Assembly (NCBI RefSeq): GCF_013155465.1 | Contig: NZ_JABJVX010000001.1 | Span: 62,001-126,000 of the forward strand | Direction of reading: 5' to 3' | DNA from: Alterinioella nitratireducens | Lineage (GTDB): Bacteria > Pseudomonadota > Alphaproteobacteria > Rhodobacterales > Rhodobacteraceae | Length of the DNA stretch: 64,000 nt | In this document: one piece after another, positions 63,236 through 64,000 of the stretch | Numbering within the stretch: position 1 is the stretch's first letter | How the letters are laid out: the number at the start of each line of letters is the position of its first letter | Made by a program: the position numbers and the translations under genes | Notes under the pieces: model-generated | What the model was told of the DNA's origin: nothing | The model's input: the letters and a program-made list of their open reading frames with translations, nothing else | Databases searched by the model: none

Positions 63236-64000
63236 GCCCCGAAGACCACGCCCGCGCCGCCCGCGACCTGCTGGAGGCGGAACGCAGGGGAACCCAGACC
63301 GGCCTGTTGTCGCGGCGTTATCCCGGCATGACGATGGACGATGCCTATGCCGTGCAATCGGCGCTGATAGCGGCGAAACTGGCCGAGGGGCGGCGCGTCA
63401 TCGGCTGGAAGATCGGCCTGACCTCGAAGGCGATGCAGGATGCGCTGAAGATCGACACCCCCGATTCCGGCGTGCTCTTCGATGACATGGCCTTCGATGA
63501 CGGCGTGACAATCCCCGCAGGCCGCTTCATCCAGCCGCGCATCGAGGCCGAGATCGCCTTTGTCATGAAGGCCCCGCTTGGGGGTGCCGACGTGACGCGC
63601 GCCGCTGTGCTGGCCGCGACCGGTTCCGTTGCCCCCGCGCTGGAGATCCTCGACACCCGCATCCTGCGCGCCGACCCCGCGACCGGGCAGACGCGGGTGA
63701 TCACCGACACGATCTCGGACAATGCGGCCAATGCCGGGATCGTTTTGGGCGATGCACGGCATGACCCGGAGGCGGTCGATCTCAGATGGGTCGGGGCTGT
63801 TGTCAGCCGCAACGATGAGGTCGAGGAAACCGGGCTTGGCGCGGGCGTGCTGAACGATCCGGTGGAGGGCATCGTCTGGCTTGCGCGGCGGATGGAGCAA
63901 TACGGCCAACGCATCGAGGCGGGCCAGGTGATCCTCTCGGGTTCGTTCATCCGGCCCGTCGAATGCCCGTCCGGCAGCCGCATCCATGCCGATTTCGGCG
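63232..64000 (+). CDS. hpaH: 2-oxo-hepta-3-ene-1,7-dioate hydratase (cut by window edge)
   Basis: The visible 256 codons match the MhpD/HpaH hydratase family. The features include GWKIGLTSKAMQDALKI, PRIEAEIAFVMK and EILDTRI, with the metal-binding E-x-E in the second. The start overlaps the hpaG stop (ATGA). The enzyme adds water to the hepta-3-ene dioate before aldolase cleavage. The 3' end lies beyond the window by a few residues. Confidence 0.9.
   Translation, partial: MSPEDHARAARDLLEAERRGTQTGLLSRRYPGMTMDDAYAVQSALIAAKLAEGRRVIGWKIGLTSKAMQDALKIDTPDSGVLFDDMAFDDGVTIPAGRFIQPRIEAEIAFVMKAPLGGADVTRAAVLAATGSVAPALEILDTRILRADPATGQTRVITDTISDNAANAGIVLGDARHDPEAVDLRWVGAVVSRNDEVEETGLGAGVLNDPVEGIVWLARRMEQYGQRIEAGQVILSGSFIRPVECPSGSRIHADFG

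Overview
The window is a GC-rich chromosomal segment of an alphaproteobacterium, most likely Rhodobacteraceae (Roseobacter group). The gene families, the dense ATGA-overlapping operons, the soxBDAG sarcosine oxidase order and the many solute-importer operons all fit. This is inference from gene content, as no rRNA or marker phylogeny is present. No rRNA, tRNA, CRISPR array, transposase or phage gene was seen, and no gene-free stretch exceeds 300 bases.

Layout. 1-3108: an aldehyde dehydrogenase cut by the left edge, a divergent GntR/FCD regulator with an SDR dehydrogenase, and a nitroreductase. 3164-13496: a sugar-type ABC importer locus with a ROK repressor and a three-part PIG-L deacetylase on the minus strand. 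The divergent operon holds binding protein, two permeases, an argininosuccinate-lyase-like enzyme, ATPase and PfkB kinase. 13470-20360: an oxygenase island with a P450, a phytanoyl-CoA-type 2-oxoglutarate dioxygenase, a Rieske monooxygenase, a LysR regulator, an M29/NicX-fold protein, and a membrane di-iron desaturase-like enzyme paired with a Rieske ferredoxin. A repeated ATTAG-N5-CTAAT box ties part of the island together. 20350-25811: sarcosine oxidase soxBDAG with a divergent XRE-cupin regulator. 25808-33080: a polar amino-acid ABC importer, then an operon of AhpD-like protein, a second XRE-cupin regulator, a MATE exporter and an AstE/AspA-type deacylase.

33077-44289: a proton antiporter and a divergent amino-sugar locus. 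Its minus arm has nagA, a SIS deaminase, a NagR-like GntR and a BadF kinase. Its plus arm has a MurQ-type etherase, a sugar ABC importer, a Gfo/Idh/MocA oxidoreductase and an ATPase. Two matching operator-like sites lie between the arms. 44378-46343: a DEAD-box RNA helicase with a terminator. 46424-58825: a lone HyuA, a glutaminase, a CoA-transferase and a LysR regulator, then an operon of HyuA, HyuB, a DAO-type flavoprotein, an HpaI-like aldolase, a uronate-dehydrogenase-like SDR and a small membrane ABM protein. 58812-64000: homoprotocatechuate meta-cleavage genes hpaD, hpaR, hpaF, hpaE, hpaG and hpaH (cut by the right edge). Two near-identical palindromes overlap the promoters of hpaD and hpaE.

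Taken together, the window is a catabolic and uptake region for amino sugars, methylated amines and amino acids, and aromatic acids. The least explained parts are the oxygenase island and the lyase-containing sugar operon.
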